A stretch of 7,131 bases of DNA, taken from positions 1 through 7,131 of the forward strand of contig CAIWTC010000035.1 of the NCBI GenBank assembly GCA_903915485.1. The letters run 5' to 3'. The notes below the pieces were generated by a model that saw only the letters and a list, made by a program, of their open reading frames with translations, was not told the DNA's origin and ran no database searches. This DNA comes from an uncultured Ignavibacteriales bacterium (lineage in GTDB: Bacteria; Bacteroidota; Ignavibacteria; Ignavibacteriales; Ignavibacteriaceae). The position numbers were made by a program, and so were the translations under genes. Below, one piece after another: positions 1 through 6,950 of the stretch (the first letter of the stretch is position 1; each line of letters begins with the position of its first letter).

Positions 1-124
1 TCGAGTTCGTTATCAAAGTCAATTGAGACAATGACTGATATTTATTCGTTTATATTTTATAATATGAATGTGAAATTTGAAAAGTAATTTTATTGAATGA
101 TGATTTACGCATTACAATACTTTA
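1..124. other. left-edge spacer, possible 3' end of an unseen plus-strand gene
   Basis: No gene can be called here. Plus-strand frame 1 is open from the window edge to a TAA at 85-87 (28 codons, ending ...NVKFEK). Frame 2 stops at 32-34 and frame 3 at 24-26, so any of them could be the tail of a gene lying to the left, and I cannot choose between them. The minus strand has no start codon leading to a useful frame. The stretch is very AT-rich. If a rightward gene does end here, it would converge on the leftward gene and share the hairpin at 125-163. Confidence 0.2.
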
Positions 125-163
125 AAACACAAAACCCCGACATCGTGCCGGGGTTCTGTGTTT
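125..163 (-). terminator. rho-independent terminator of the DUF2723 gene, possibly bidirectional
   Basis: The arms 125-139 and 149-163 pair over 15 positions with a single A·C mismatch (132/156), around a 9-nt loop. The core is a GC-rich AACCCCG/CGGGGTT stem. Read on the minus strand, this core is followed by a T-rich run (TTTTGTGTTTT). The hairpin starts 19 nt past the TAA stop of the leftward gene (183-185), a normal place for its terminator. The plus-strand reading also ends T-rich (TTCTGTGTTTAT), so it may also stop transcription arriving from the left. Confidence 0.88.
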
Positions 164-182
164 ATATCTCAAAAAAGATTTG

Positions 183-3100
183 TTAACGCACCTGTCTTTG
201 AGGTGTCTCATTTCTTTGTGAAGTATCTGCTTGGGTTTGCATCATCTTGTATTGCTGAATTGCTCTTCCAATCTGAGGATCCTCAGGATAAGATGCCTGG
301 AGTTTTACGAGAATGGTTACAATTTTCTTATAACTCTTGATGTCCTCATAATACTGCATCAAAGCTCTGTAAGGTGCAAAGTCAGCAGGGTTATCTTCAA
401 TCTCTTTTAGAGCCTGAGTTTCCATTTCTGCTATTAGACTTTGCTTGAGTGAGCTATCGCCGTTTCTGCCATAGAGATTGGCTATCTGGTACATAATTCT
501 CGGATCTAATCTAACTAACTTACGCGGCATCTTCGATTCCATTAAATTAAGTGCCTCTATAGATTGCTTCTTTAAATTTTCAGAATCAGCGCCGCTACTG
601 AGAGCTTTATTATTGAGGTAAAGTGCAAGTCTAACAAAAGAATTTCTGTAATTCTGTACAAGTCTTTCCTGATTATCGTCAAGGAAAATTTTAGTTCCGT
701 TAAGGCCTCTGAACTTAAATCCCGGTTCGTAAACTTTGCTGAAAGATTTGTTCTCTTCATAAAGCTGTGCAGTCAGAATTTTTTCGTTTACTAATTCTTG
801 TTCCTTACTTGATTGTTTTTCAGGAACCAAACGGAATGCAATACCTTCCATTTTGCAATAGTCAGCTAAACCTACTTTACAGTCCTCTGAGCAAGTAACT
901 GCAAAATAAATTGGTCTTACCCAATGATTTTGTTCAATGATGTCTGTAACAACTCTGTCCTGAGCACGGATTGATTTTTTGACGAGACCGTCTTCATATC
1001 TCCAAGCACAAGTTGATTCCATTGTCCAGTCAATTCTACCATTTCTAATAACTGATGAATCTTTAATATCATACTCATCAACCAAGAAACTTTTCGCTCT
1101 GTCTGAAAGTCCCGTATAGTTATTATAGTTCACGCATCGTTTGTTAAAGTCAGCAGGAACTTCAATACTGTGGGACTGAACCCATTCAACAGGGTGGAAT
1201 AAAGTATCGGTCAATTCAGAATCGGGGATACTCATTTTAACTTTGAGAGCGCCGTGTGGTTCAAGATTCTTCAACTGTGAAATGTACCAAGGCGTATTTG
1301 CCAAGCTGAGATTTACGATACGGATGTCAGTACGGATACCTTCAACTTCCTGTAAATACCAAAGAGGGAAGGTATCATTATCACCGTTCGTGAACATTAT
1401 GGCATTCGGTGCACAACTTTGAAGCATGTTATATGCTAAATCCCATGGAATCCAGTTTTCTGAACGGTCATGTTCGTGATAGTTTGCAACAAGCATTCTA
1501 CCGGGGACAAAAACCATTCCTACTAAAAGAACAACCCATCCAATGTTTTGAGCCATTGCCGGAGATTTGATTTTTTCTTTTAGCCAGTAAATTATTGAAT
1601 GAATAGCAATACCTATCCAAATTGCAAATGCTAATCCACCTGCTGCATAAAACTTATCTCTTTCGCGAGGCTGAGGTTCCTGCTGATTTTGATAAAATGC
1701 AAAAAGATATGTTGTGAAAATGAACAACACCAGGAATGCGGTTGCCATCTTCCAGTCTTTCTTGAAATGGAAAAATATTCCCATTAAACCAATCAAGAAC
1801 GGAATACCGTAAAATGAATTATGTCCGTCACCCTCAAACTTTAGGTTAAAGATTTTGCCGAATATATTGGCAATTCCATTGAAAGGATAAACATTAGGGC
1901 CCGAATCCTGTGTCCAGGTTGAACGCCCGCCATAAGTCCAAAGGATATATCTTGACATCATATGATTCATCTGATACTTCCAGAGGAAACTTAAATCAGA
2001 TGAGTATTTTGATGTATCGTAAATACCCTGCTGATGGTCTTCAGTCGAGAATCTGCGTTTGAAAGTAGGGAAGTCGCCATACTGTTCACGATTCAAGTAT
2101 GAAAGGAACTGAGTAAAATTCTTTGGTGCGTTTTCATTAATCGGGGTGTCTTGATTAGAACGGATTAAAATGAGCGCATAAGTTGTGTAACCGAGGATGA
2201 TGAGAAATACACATGTTGATATAGCATAAACAGCAGTGTGTTTCTTTGTGTGTCCCCAATAAATCAGATAACCAAGTAGACCGAAAAGAACAACGAATAA
2301 TGCAATCGCTGTGTTTGCGTTTTCGCTTGCAATTTTCCCTAAATATTCAGGAATATTTTTTACGATTACAGGGTAAATAATAGTCTTTGCAATAACACCA
2401 ACAAGGAATGCGACATAGATCGAGTTTCGGTTGAATACTTTCTTCCAAAAAGCTCCGATTATCACGGCGCTTACCACAACCATAATGATTTTGAATTTAG
2501 AATCAAAATCCTGATACATATCTTTAGTAGGTGCAGTTGTCGCTAATGCAGCATCATCTAAGTGCCACAAATACAATGCGATGATTAAAAGTATTCCGAT
2601 ATGTCCCATGAATATATACCCCGTCTCTTTTATCGCCTGTTCATCGGTGACATACTTACGGTACATGATAATCATTACAACGGTAATGATTGCAAGTATA
2701 GCAAACATACGGAGTGTAGTTGAAACGCCTGTCAGATAGGCAATGAGGAATAAATATTTAACGCTGTCAGGTTCATCTGCTTTTTCATTCCAAACCATGC
2801 CGAAGTAAACTATAGCGGCAAAGATTGTAGTGTTTAGCGCATAAATTTCTGATTCGGTTCCGTTGAACCAAAATGAATGACTGAAAGAAAATGCTAAAGC
2901 TCCAATTGCTGCAGATATATATGTAAAAAGAGCATCATTCAGGTTGGAGTATTCTCTTCCTTTATAATTCTCAATAAGCTTTACGATTATTAAATAAAGC
3001 ATCAGAATTGTGAGTCCGCTGGTAATAACTGACAGATAGTTAATCCTCAATCCCATGTTATCTGCGGTAGGCAGCATGGAAAAGAATCTGCCCATCAAGG

Positions 3101-3269
3101 TCATGAATGGTGACCCGGGCGGATGTGGTATCTGCATTCCATAGGCTGCGGCAGAAACTTCACCACAATCCCAAAACGATACGGATGGTTGTACGGTTTT
3201 GAAAAGAACTATCACTGACAGCAGGTAAACAACTGCTCCGATAATCCTTTCGATACGCTTATAGTTCAT
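183..3269 (-). CDS. DUF2723 (GT117-type) multi-pass membrane glycosyltransferase, putative protein O-mannosyltransferase
   Basis: This 1028-residue inner-membrane protein has the length usual for bacterial DUF2723 proteins. The N-terminal DUF2723 domain spans about residues 10-200, with FWDCGE at 32-37 (Asp34 and Glu37 are the likely catalytic acidic residues of the first outer loop), HPPGSP at 49-54 and GTESEIYAL at 137-145. Roughly 13-14 hydrophobic spans lie between residues 10 and 595. Further family-like blocks are QPRERDKF at 533-540, NGDNDTFPLWYLQEVEG at 628-644 and the IVNLSLANTPWYISQL stretch near 651-666. Residues from about 600 on are soluble, and 880-1000 are helical and TPR-like; the tail is rich in Q and T. 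The family also contains human TMEM260, a protein O-mannosyltransferase, so transfer of a sugar from a polyprenyl-phosphate donor to exported proteins is the best guess; donor and acceptor are not visible here. The ATG start has GAGGAA (3275-3280) 5 nt upstream. The gene is alone on its strand and ends in a strong hairpin. Confidence 0.9.
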   Translation of the reverse strand: MNYKRIERIIGAVVYLLSVIVLFKTVQPSVSFWDCGEVSAAAYGMQIPHPPGSPFMTLMGRFFSMLPTADNMGLRINYLSVITSGLTILMLYLIIVKLIENYKGREYSNLNDALFTYISAAIGALAFSFSHSFWFNGTESEIYALNTTIFAAIVYFGMVWNEKADEPDSVKYLFLIAYLTGVSTTLRMFAILAIITVVMIIMYRKYVTDEQAIKETGYIFMGHIGILLIIALYLWHLDDAALATTAPTKDMYQDFDSKFKIIMVVVSAVIIGAFWKKVFNRNSIYVAFLVGVIAKTIIYPVIVKNIPEYLGKIASENANTAIALFVVLFGLLGYLIYWGHTKKHTAVYAISTCVFLIILGYTTYALILIRSNQDTPINENAPKNFTQFLSYLNREQYGDFPTFKRRFSTEDHQQGIYDTSKYSSDLSFLWKYQMNHMMSRYILWTYGGRSTWTQDSGPNVYPFNGIANIFGKIFNLKFEGDGHNSFYGIPFLIGLMGIFFHFKKDWKMATAFLVLFIFTTYLFAFYQNQQEPQPRERDKFYAAGGLAFAIWIGIAIHSIIYWLKEKIKSPAMAQNIGWVVLLVGMVFVPGRMLVANYHEHDRSENWIPWDLAYNMLQSCAPNAIMFTNGDNDTFPLWYLQEVEGIRTDIRIVNLSLANTPWYISQLKNLEPHGALKVKMSIPDSELTDTLFHPVEWVQSHSIEVPADFNKRCVNYNNYTGLSDRAKSFLVDEYDIKDSSVIRNGRIDWTMESTCAWRYEDGLVKKSIRAQDRVVTDIIEQNHWVRPIYFAVTCSEDCKVGLADYCKMEGIAFRLVPEKQSSKEQELVNEKILTAQLYEENKSFSKVYEPGFKFRGLNGTKIFLDDNQERLVQNYRNSFVRLALYLNNKALSSGADSENLKKQSIEALNLMESKMPRKLVRLDPRIMYQIANLYGRNGDSSLKQSLIAEMETQALKEIEDNPADFAPYRALMQYYEDIKSYKKIVTILVKLQASYPEDPQIGRAIQQYKMMQTQADTSQRNETPQRQVR

Positions 3270-3274
3270 CTATT

Positions 3275-3325
3275 TTCCTCAGAATTTTAAAAAAGAAAAA
3301 TAAGCTAAAATCTGCTTTTATTCAA
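3275..3325 (-). promoter_or_regulatory. promoter and ribosome binding site of the DUF2723 gene
   Basis: On the minus strand, TTGAAT (3325-3320) is followed after 17 nt by TATTTT. The same bases read as TTG, then 20 nt, then TATTTTTC (3302-3295), seven of eight matches to the TAnnTTTG -7 box known from Bacteroidota. Transcription would begin near 3288, giving a short leader of about 19 nt that carries GAGGAA at 3280-3275, 5 nt before the ATG. Spacing of promoter, leader and ribosome binding site all agree, but this is motif reading only. Confidence 0.5.
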
Positions 3326-3402
3326 TAGAAATTTTCAGAACTTTAGCCTAATTTAATAAAACTACGGGCCCGCGATTTCATTTCATCAAGCAGGCCGCAT
3401 TA

Positions 3403-3428
3403 TGAAAGTCAGGTAGCAATTACTTTCA
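3403..3428. promoter_or_regulatory. inverted repeat, possible operator
   Basis: TGAAAGT (3403-3409) and its exact reverse complement ACTTTCA (3422-3428) are separated by 12 nt. The right arm overlaps a minus-strand TATTTTTG box (3434-3427), so a bound dimer could affect leftward transcription. The 19-nt centre-to-centre distance of the arms is close to two helical turns. The heptamer also occurs inside genes in this window, so chance remains a real alternative. Confidence 0.25.
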
Positions 3429-3519
3429 AAAATATTATTACATTGCCATAGTTTTAATAATCATTTTGACTTAATAAATCCAAAAAGGTTTCAAATTATT
3501 TATTTATACTTAAAACGGG

Positions 3520-4785
3520 ATGCAGGTAATCCGAATGAATGCTAATGCTTTAAGTCGAATATCTGCAAAGGCCGTGGCTTTGATACAAAACGAGAATACT
3601 AATTTGTTATTATTCTTAGCTTTTACAATTCGCATTATTTGGGTGCTGTATTTCCCGGTTCATCCTGTTAGTGACTACCTTTGGTATTATGAGCGGGCTT
3701 TATCAATTTCCGGCGGAATGGGTTACTCTGTTAATAATATTCCAACTGCTTATTGGCCAATAGGATATCCTGCATTTCTCGGTGCAATATTTTACTTATT
3801 TAATAACAGCATTCTTGCCGCTCAGTTAGCAAATGTCCTTTTAGATGTCGCGAGCATTTTTCTGATTTATAAAATTGCCTTGCTGTTAACTTCAAGCAAA
3901 AAGATTGCGGGGTTGTCGCTTCTATTTTTTAGTTTATATCTTAATCATATTGCATATTGCTCGCTGCTATCTTCTGAAGTCCTTTTCTTGTTTCTGCTTC
4001 TTCTTGCAGTTTATATATTCATTTCAAATCACAATTCAGTTAAATCATTTGTGCTTTTTGGTCTGACTATTGCTGCAGCAGTTCTTGTTAAGCCAATTAT
4101 TGTCTTCTTGCCGCTGGTATTTCTCGCCTTGAAGTTCAATAAAAAGATTCAATATATATTAATTACATATTCGATTGTAATTATTGCTCTAATTCCAATA
4201 ACTGTCAGGAATTATAACATATATAAAGAAGTATTCTTTGTTTCACTTAACTCACCTGTGAATTTATTTATAGGGAATAATCCTTATTCAAATGGTACAT
4301 ACCGTTATGATGAGAATGTCACAGGCCTAATTGGAAATCCAACAGATGAATTTACGGAAAGCAAAAGAGCAGGGGAGTATGCGAAAAAGTATATACTGGA
4401 AAATCCGGGTAAGTCGCTTTCACTCATACCAAAGAAAATATATTATCAGTATGTTAATGATGTGGATGGGTTGTCTTCATGTTTCGTCGGAATTCCTGAT
4501 GAATATACACTGCAAAAAACGATTCTGATTTTCCTTAGATGGGTATCTCAGCTTATTTACATGATGGTTGTCTTACTATTCCTGTACAAAGTATATTTAA
4601 AAATCCGAGCGCACAGTATGTTGAAAGGTATTAGAGGTGTGTGTGCTTTAGTGCTGATATACTTCTTCTTAATGTATTTGCCTTTTTTTGGCGCACCGAG
4701 ATTCCACTACCCCATGATGCCATTTGTTATAATTAAGATGTTTGGTTGGTTGAATGAACGGCGGGTAGCGTTACAACAAACTTAG
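3520..4785 (+). CDS. GT-C family glycosyltransferase, PMT_2/ArnT-like integral membrane protein
   Basis: This 421-residue hydrophobic protein has about ten membrane spans (first near residues 27-46, last near 374-390). It carries the marks of the PMT_2 (GT39/GT83-like) group. An acidic residue lies in the first outer loop (Asp52 in VSDYLWYY), followed by WPIGYP at 79-84, a second acidic residue at Glu153 (LLSSEVLF), Lys-Pro at 191-192 and a terminal RFHYPMMPF at 394-402. Enzymes of this fold move a sugar from a polyprenyl-phosphate carrier to a protein, lipid A or glycan on the outer face of the inner membrane; the substrate here cannot be read. The length is at the short end for the group, without the larger soluble C-terminal domain some members have. 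The first ATG (3520) has only GGG directly before it. The in-frame ATG at 3535 (residue 6) has AGG (3524-3526) 8 nt upstream and may be the true start. An in-frame TAA at 3511-3513 rules out anything longer. The 3' end overlaps the opposing kinase gene by 53 bp. Confidence 0.87.
   Translation: MQVIRMNANALSRISAKAVALIQNENTNLLLFLAFTIRIIWVLYFPVHPVSDYLWYYERALSISGGMGYSVNNIPTAYWPIGYPAFLGAIFYLFNNSILAAQLANVLLDVASIFLIYKIALLLTSSKKIAGLSLLFFSLYLNHIAYCSLLSSEVLFLFLLLLAVYIFISNHNSVKSFVLFGLTIAAAVLVKPIIVFLPLVFLALKFNKKIQYILITYSIVIIALIPITVRNYNIYKEVFFVSLNSPVNLFIGNNPYSNGTYRYDENVTGLIGNPTDEFTESKRAGEYAKKYILENPGKSLSLIPKKIYYQYVNDVDGLSSCFVGIPDEYTLQKTILIFLRWVSQLIYMMVVLLFLYKVYLKIRAHSMLKGIRGVCALVLIYFFLMYLPFFGAPRFHYPMMPFVIIKMFGWLNERRVALQQT
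4733..4785. other. 53-bp convergent gene overlap
   Basis: The last 17 or so codons of the PMT_2-type gene (stop TAG 4783-4785) and of the kinase gene (stop TAA at 4735-4733) share the same DNA on opposite strands. On the kinase side the shared part encodes the end of the last ATPase strand (VVTLPA) plus a short non-conserved tail. On the transferase side it encodes the polar C-terminus after the last membrane span. No hairpin terminator is visible in or next to the overlap. Confidence 0.9.
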
Positions 4786-6799
4786 ATCCTTTACCAATCT
4801 CACTCGAAACTGAAATAGTTCCGTTATTTTTTTCTGCAAATTCTTTGCATATTTGCAAACCGAGCCCGGTACCTCTTTCCCCGCTTGTACCTTTGGTTGA
4901 TGTTTGACTTCCTAAGTCAAACAAGACGGCTAGTTTATCTTCTCCCATCCCGATACCATTATCAATAATAGACAGTTCCACTTTGTCTTTCACGGTTCTG
5001 GAACTTATAGTAATTGCTGATTTCAAATCTGAAAATTTAATTGCATTAGAAACGAGGTTGCGAATTATTGTTTTTAACATATGGGTATCAGCGAAAACTT
5101 TGTCTGATTCACCAATTTGGTTGATTATTTCAATTTCTTTTTTCTTGGCAGATTCAGTCAAAAGTCTGAAAGTATCATTTAGCACAGCGTTTAGATTTAG
5201 TTCGTTTGGGCTAAAATGAACCGCGTTGTGTTGTAGTCTGGACCATTCGAGCAAATTTTCCAAAAGAATAAAAGTGTCCTTTGAGATGTTATAAATTGAA
5301 TCGGTCATTCCTTTAATTTCTTCACGATCCATAGAATCATAATTGTCGTATAATAGTTGAGAATAGCCAAGTAAACCCACAAAAGGTGATTTCAAATCAT
5401 GGGCAATTATTGAGAAGAACTTATCTTTAATTGAATTCAGCTCAGTTAGTTGATCTTTGGTCTCAAGTAACTGTTTCTCATTCCTTTTAATAATCACATA
5501 CTTGTAATAAACTATCAATGCTACAAATACAACTATTAGTAATAAACTGATTCCGCCGACAGAATAAATCTTCATTCTGCTTTTCAATGCTTGATTATTA
5601 AATTCTTCAGTGAACATAGCCTCGCGAACGCTTATTGCATCTTGTAAGGCATTGATAGCGGATTCCATAACCGAGTTTTTACTTGAACTGCTCAGGCTAT
5701 CATAAAGTCCAAGATATTTACCTTCTTCAGTTTTATTGCCTAGCAATGAATATATTTTACTTATTTGAAATAGGGTTCTCAGTTTATAATCAAATGATTT
5801 ATTTTCTCCAACTTTTAAGGCGCGAAAAGCATAATCTAGAGCACTTTTATATTGTTTCTTATCCGAGTAATACTGTGCTATCTCAGTATAAGTGTTCGAT
5901 AAATTTGTACTGTCTTTTATTTCAATAAATAATTCTTCTGAAAGTTTTAGGTATTTCAGTGCTTCTAAAGAATTATTCTTCAATATCATTAATTTCGAAT
6001 ATAAAAGGTAGTCCTCAGACAAGACTTGTTTTGCCCAAAAAATTTTTTCAGGCAACATATTAGATATAGATTTATTTAGGTAAAAAGCAGAACTATCATA
6101 ATTTTCTTTTTTCAAAAATATTCGAGCTATATATTTCTGAGAATGACCCGCCAAAAATGTATTGTTTGGTTCAAGCGATGTTCTAATTGAATAAGCTTTC
6201 ATAAAATAATAGAAGGCCGAATCAAACATTTGTTTTTTTTCGTAAACCAATCCAATGTTATTGAAGCATGTGGCTAAGGACATTCCATCTGATGCAGGCG
6301 AAAAATATGTTTGGGCCTCTTTATAACATTTCTCGGCAGAATTATATATGCCTAACCCATAATATAGGTTCCCCATGTCAATTATTACGAATCCTAATAA
6401 ATCAACCACCTTCTTAGTTGGATTGACGGAGTTGTTTTTAAAGAGGATGTTTAAGGCCATTGAATAATCATCCAGAGCTGAAACATGTTTCCCCTGACTT
6501 AAATCATATTTCCCTTTCAAATAAAAATAAGTAGGTAAACTTGATGTGTGTTTTGTTGCTATTCTTGATGCAGTTTCGTAAAAAGACGGGAATAGTGACT
6601 TGGCTATTGCAGGGTTGATTTCAATGTAATACTTAATCTTATTAAAGAGTACATGATACTTTAAGTAATCATCACCAATATTTTTGTGTAGATTAGAATC
6701 AAAGTCAGCCATCGTATCAATTTGTGGGAAAATCTCACAAAAGAGCAGAACCATGCAAATAAAAAAATATTTGATGCGCAAAGAGTTTAACAAAAACAA
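4733..6799 (-). CDS. TPR-containing sensor histidine kinase
   Basis: This is a membrane sensor kinase of 688 residues in its longest form. It has an N-terminal hydrophobic export signal or anchor (about 8-26). Roughly seven TPR units follow (near 91-124, 137-168, 176-210, 218-250, 262-296, 301-334 and 340-372), then a helical linker, one membrane span (about 413-435) and a coiled-coil connector (436-460). HisKA carries the phospho-acceptor His467 in IIAHDLKSPF. HATPase_c has its N box at NLVSNAIKFS (Asn585), G1 at DNGIGM (613-618) and G2 at GERGTGLGL (640-648), so all catalytic motifs look intact. The TPR domain should lie in the periplasm and the kinase in the cytoplasm; the signal sensed is unknown. 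There is no receiver or output domain and no response regulator in the window, so the partner is elsewhere. No ATG occurs before residue 16. The frame opens with TTG at 6799, and TTG at 6793-6791 (codon 3) is better placed behind GGAA, so translation probably starts there. Confidence 0.92.
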   Translation of the reverse strand: MFLLNSLRIKYFFICMVLLFCEIFPQIDTMADFDSNLHKNIGDDYLKYHVLFNKIKYYIEINPAIAKSLFPSFYETASRIATKHTSSLPTYFYLKGKYDLSQGKHVSALDDYSMALNILFKNNSVNPTKKVVDLLGFVIIDMGNLYYGLGIYNSAEKCYKEAQTYFSPASDGMSLATCFNNIGLVYEKKQMFDSAFYYFMKAYSIRTSLEPNNTFLAGHSQKYIARIFLKKENYDSSAFYLNKSISNMLPEKIFWAKQVLSEDYLLYSKLMILKNNSLEALKYLKLSEELFIEIKDSTNLSNTYTEIAQYYSDKKQYKSALDYAFRALKVGENKSFDYKLRTLFQISKIYSLLGNKTEEGKYLGLYDSLSSSSKNSVMESAINALQDAISVREAMFTEEFNNQALKSRMKIYSVGGISLLLIVVFVALIVYYKYVIIKRNEKQLLETKDQLTELNSIKDKFFSIIAHDLKSPFVGLLGYSQLLYDNYDSMDREEIKGMTDSIYNISKDTFILLENLLEWSRLQHNAVHFSPNELNLNAVLNDTFRLLTESAKKKEIEIINQIGESDKVFADTHMLKTIIRNLVSNAIKFSDLKSAITISSRTVKDKVELSIIDNGIGMGEDKLAVLFDLGSQTSTKGTSGERGTGLGLQICKEFAEKNNGTISVSSEIGKGSKFVVTLPAVHSTNQTS

Positions 6800-6803
6800 T
6801 TCC
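6800..6803 (-). promoter_or_regulatory. ribosome binding site deciding the kinase start
   Basis: The minus strand reads GGAA at 6803-6800. It touches the first possible TTG codon (6799-6797), which leaves no room for initiation there. It lies 6 nt from the TTG at 6793-6791, a normal distance. The ATG at codon 16 (6754-6752) has no purine-rich site before it and would cut off the positively charged N-region of the signal sequence. I therefore prefer TTG at 6793. Confidence 0.5.
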
Positions 6804-6830
6804 AGATTAGTTGAAAATCTAAATTAGTAA

Positions 6831-6847
6831 AATAACTTTCAAATATA
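6831..6847 (-). promoter_or_regulatory. candidate -7 box of the kinase promoter
   Basis: On the minus strand TATATTTG (6847-6840) matches TAnnTTTG exactly. It would place the start of transcription about 35-40 nt before the kinase start codon. No TTTG box is found at the usual 19-21 nt upstream; the nearest TTG is 15 nt away. The surrounding 17 bases match, at 15 of 17 positions, a stretch upstream of the DUF2723 gene (3434-3418). Confidence 0.35.
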
Positions 6848-6950
6848 CTTATTCCATCACTACAATAATAATTTTTGAAAGCAAATAATGTACAAATAGA
6901 AATGTTTCCTCAGATCTAAATTGAGTACATAGTAATTCAGAAAAGTTGCA

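Larger units (their letters stand above)
3270..3519. other. divergent intergenic region between the two glycosyltransferase genes
   Basis: This 250-bp spacer must hold the start signals of both divergent genes. Besides the leftward promoter at 3275-3325, it contains a GC-rich patch at about 3365-3397 with the 8-bp palindrome CGGGCCCG (3365-3372). It also holds a 7-bp inverted repeat with a 12-nt gap (3403-3428). For the rightward gene the -10-like TATACT at 3505-3510 lies only 9 nt from the first ATG and has no convincing -35 box 17 nt upstream. TTGACT at 3466-3471 resembles a -35 box but has no -10 box at usable spacing. I find no ORF of note on either strand. Confidence 0.6.

Noticed and set aside
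158..340. Plus-strand open frame of 60 codons beginning inside the terminator hairpin
   Set aside because: It lies antisense to the conserved-frame DUF2723 gene, its start falls in the hairpin stem, and it has no ribosome binding site or recognisable motif.
572..760. Minus-strand open frame of 62 codons within the DUF2723 gene
   Set aside because: It is out of frame with the large gene on the same strand and has no motif; it is a by-product of AT-rich coding sequence.
3304..3347. Inverted repeat GCTAAA/TTTAGC as a riboswitch or terminator
   Set aside because: Only six pairs around a 32-nt loop, AT-rich and without a T run; expected by chance at this composition.
4331..4528. Plus-strand open frame of 65 codons inside the PMT_2-type gene
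   Set aside because: It overlaps the real reading frame fully and has no domain signal.
4983..5928. Two plus-strand open frames (4983-5219 and 5683-5928) opposite the kinase gene
   Set aside because: They are antisense to HisKA/ATPase and TPR coding sequence, whose motifs fix the true frame; their residues are low-complexity hydrophobic.
6719..6799. Lipoprotein signal (LLFC) in the kinase N-terminus
   Set aside because: The residue before the cysteine is Phe, whereas a lipobox needs a small residue (G, A or S) there; a plain signal peptide or anchor fits better.
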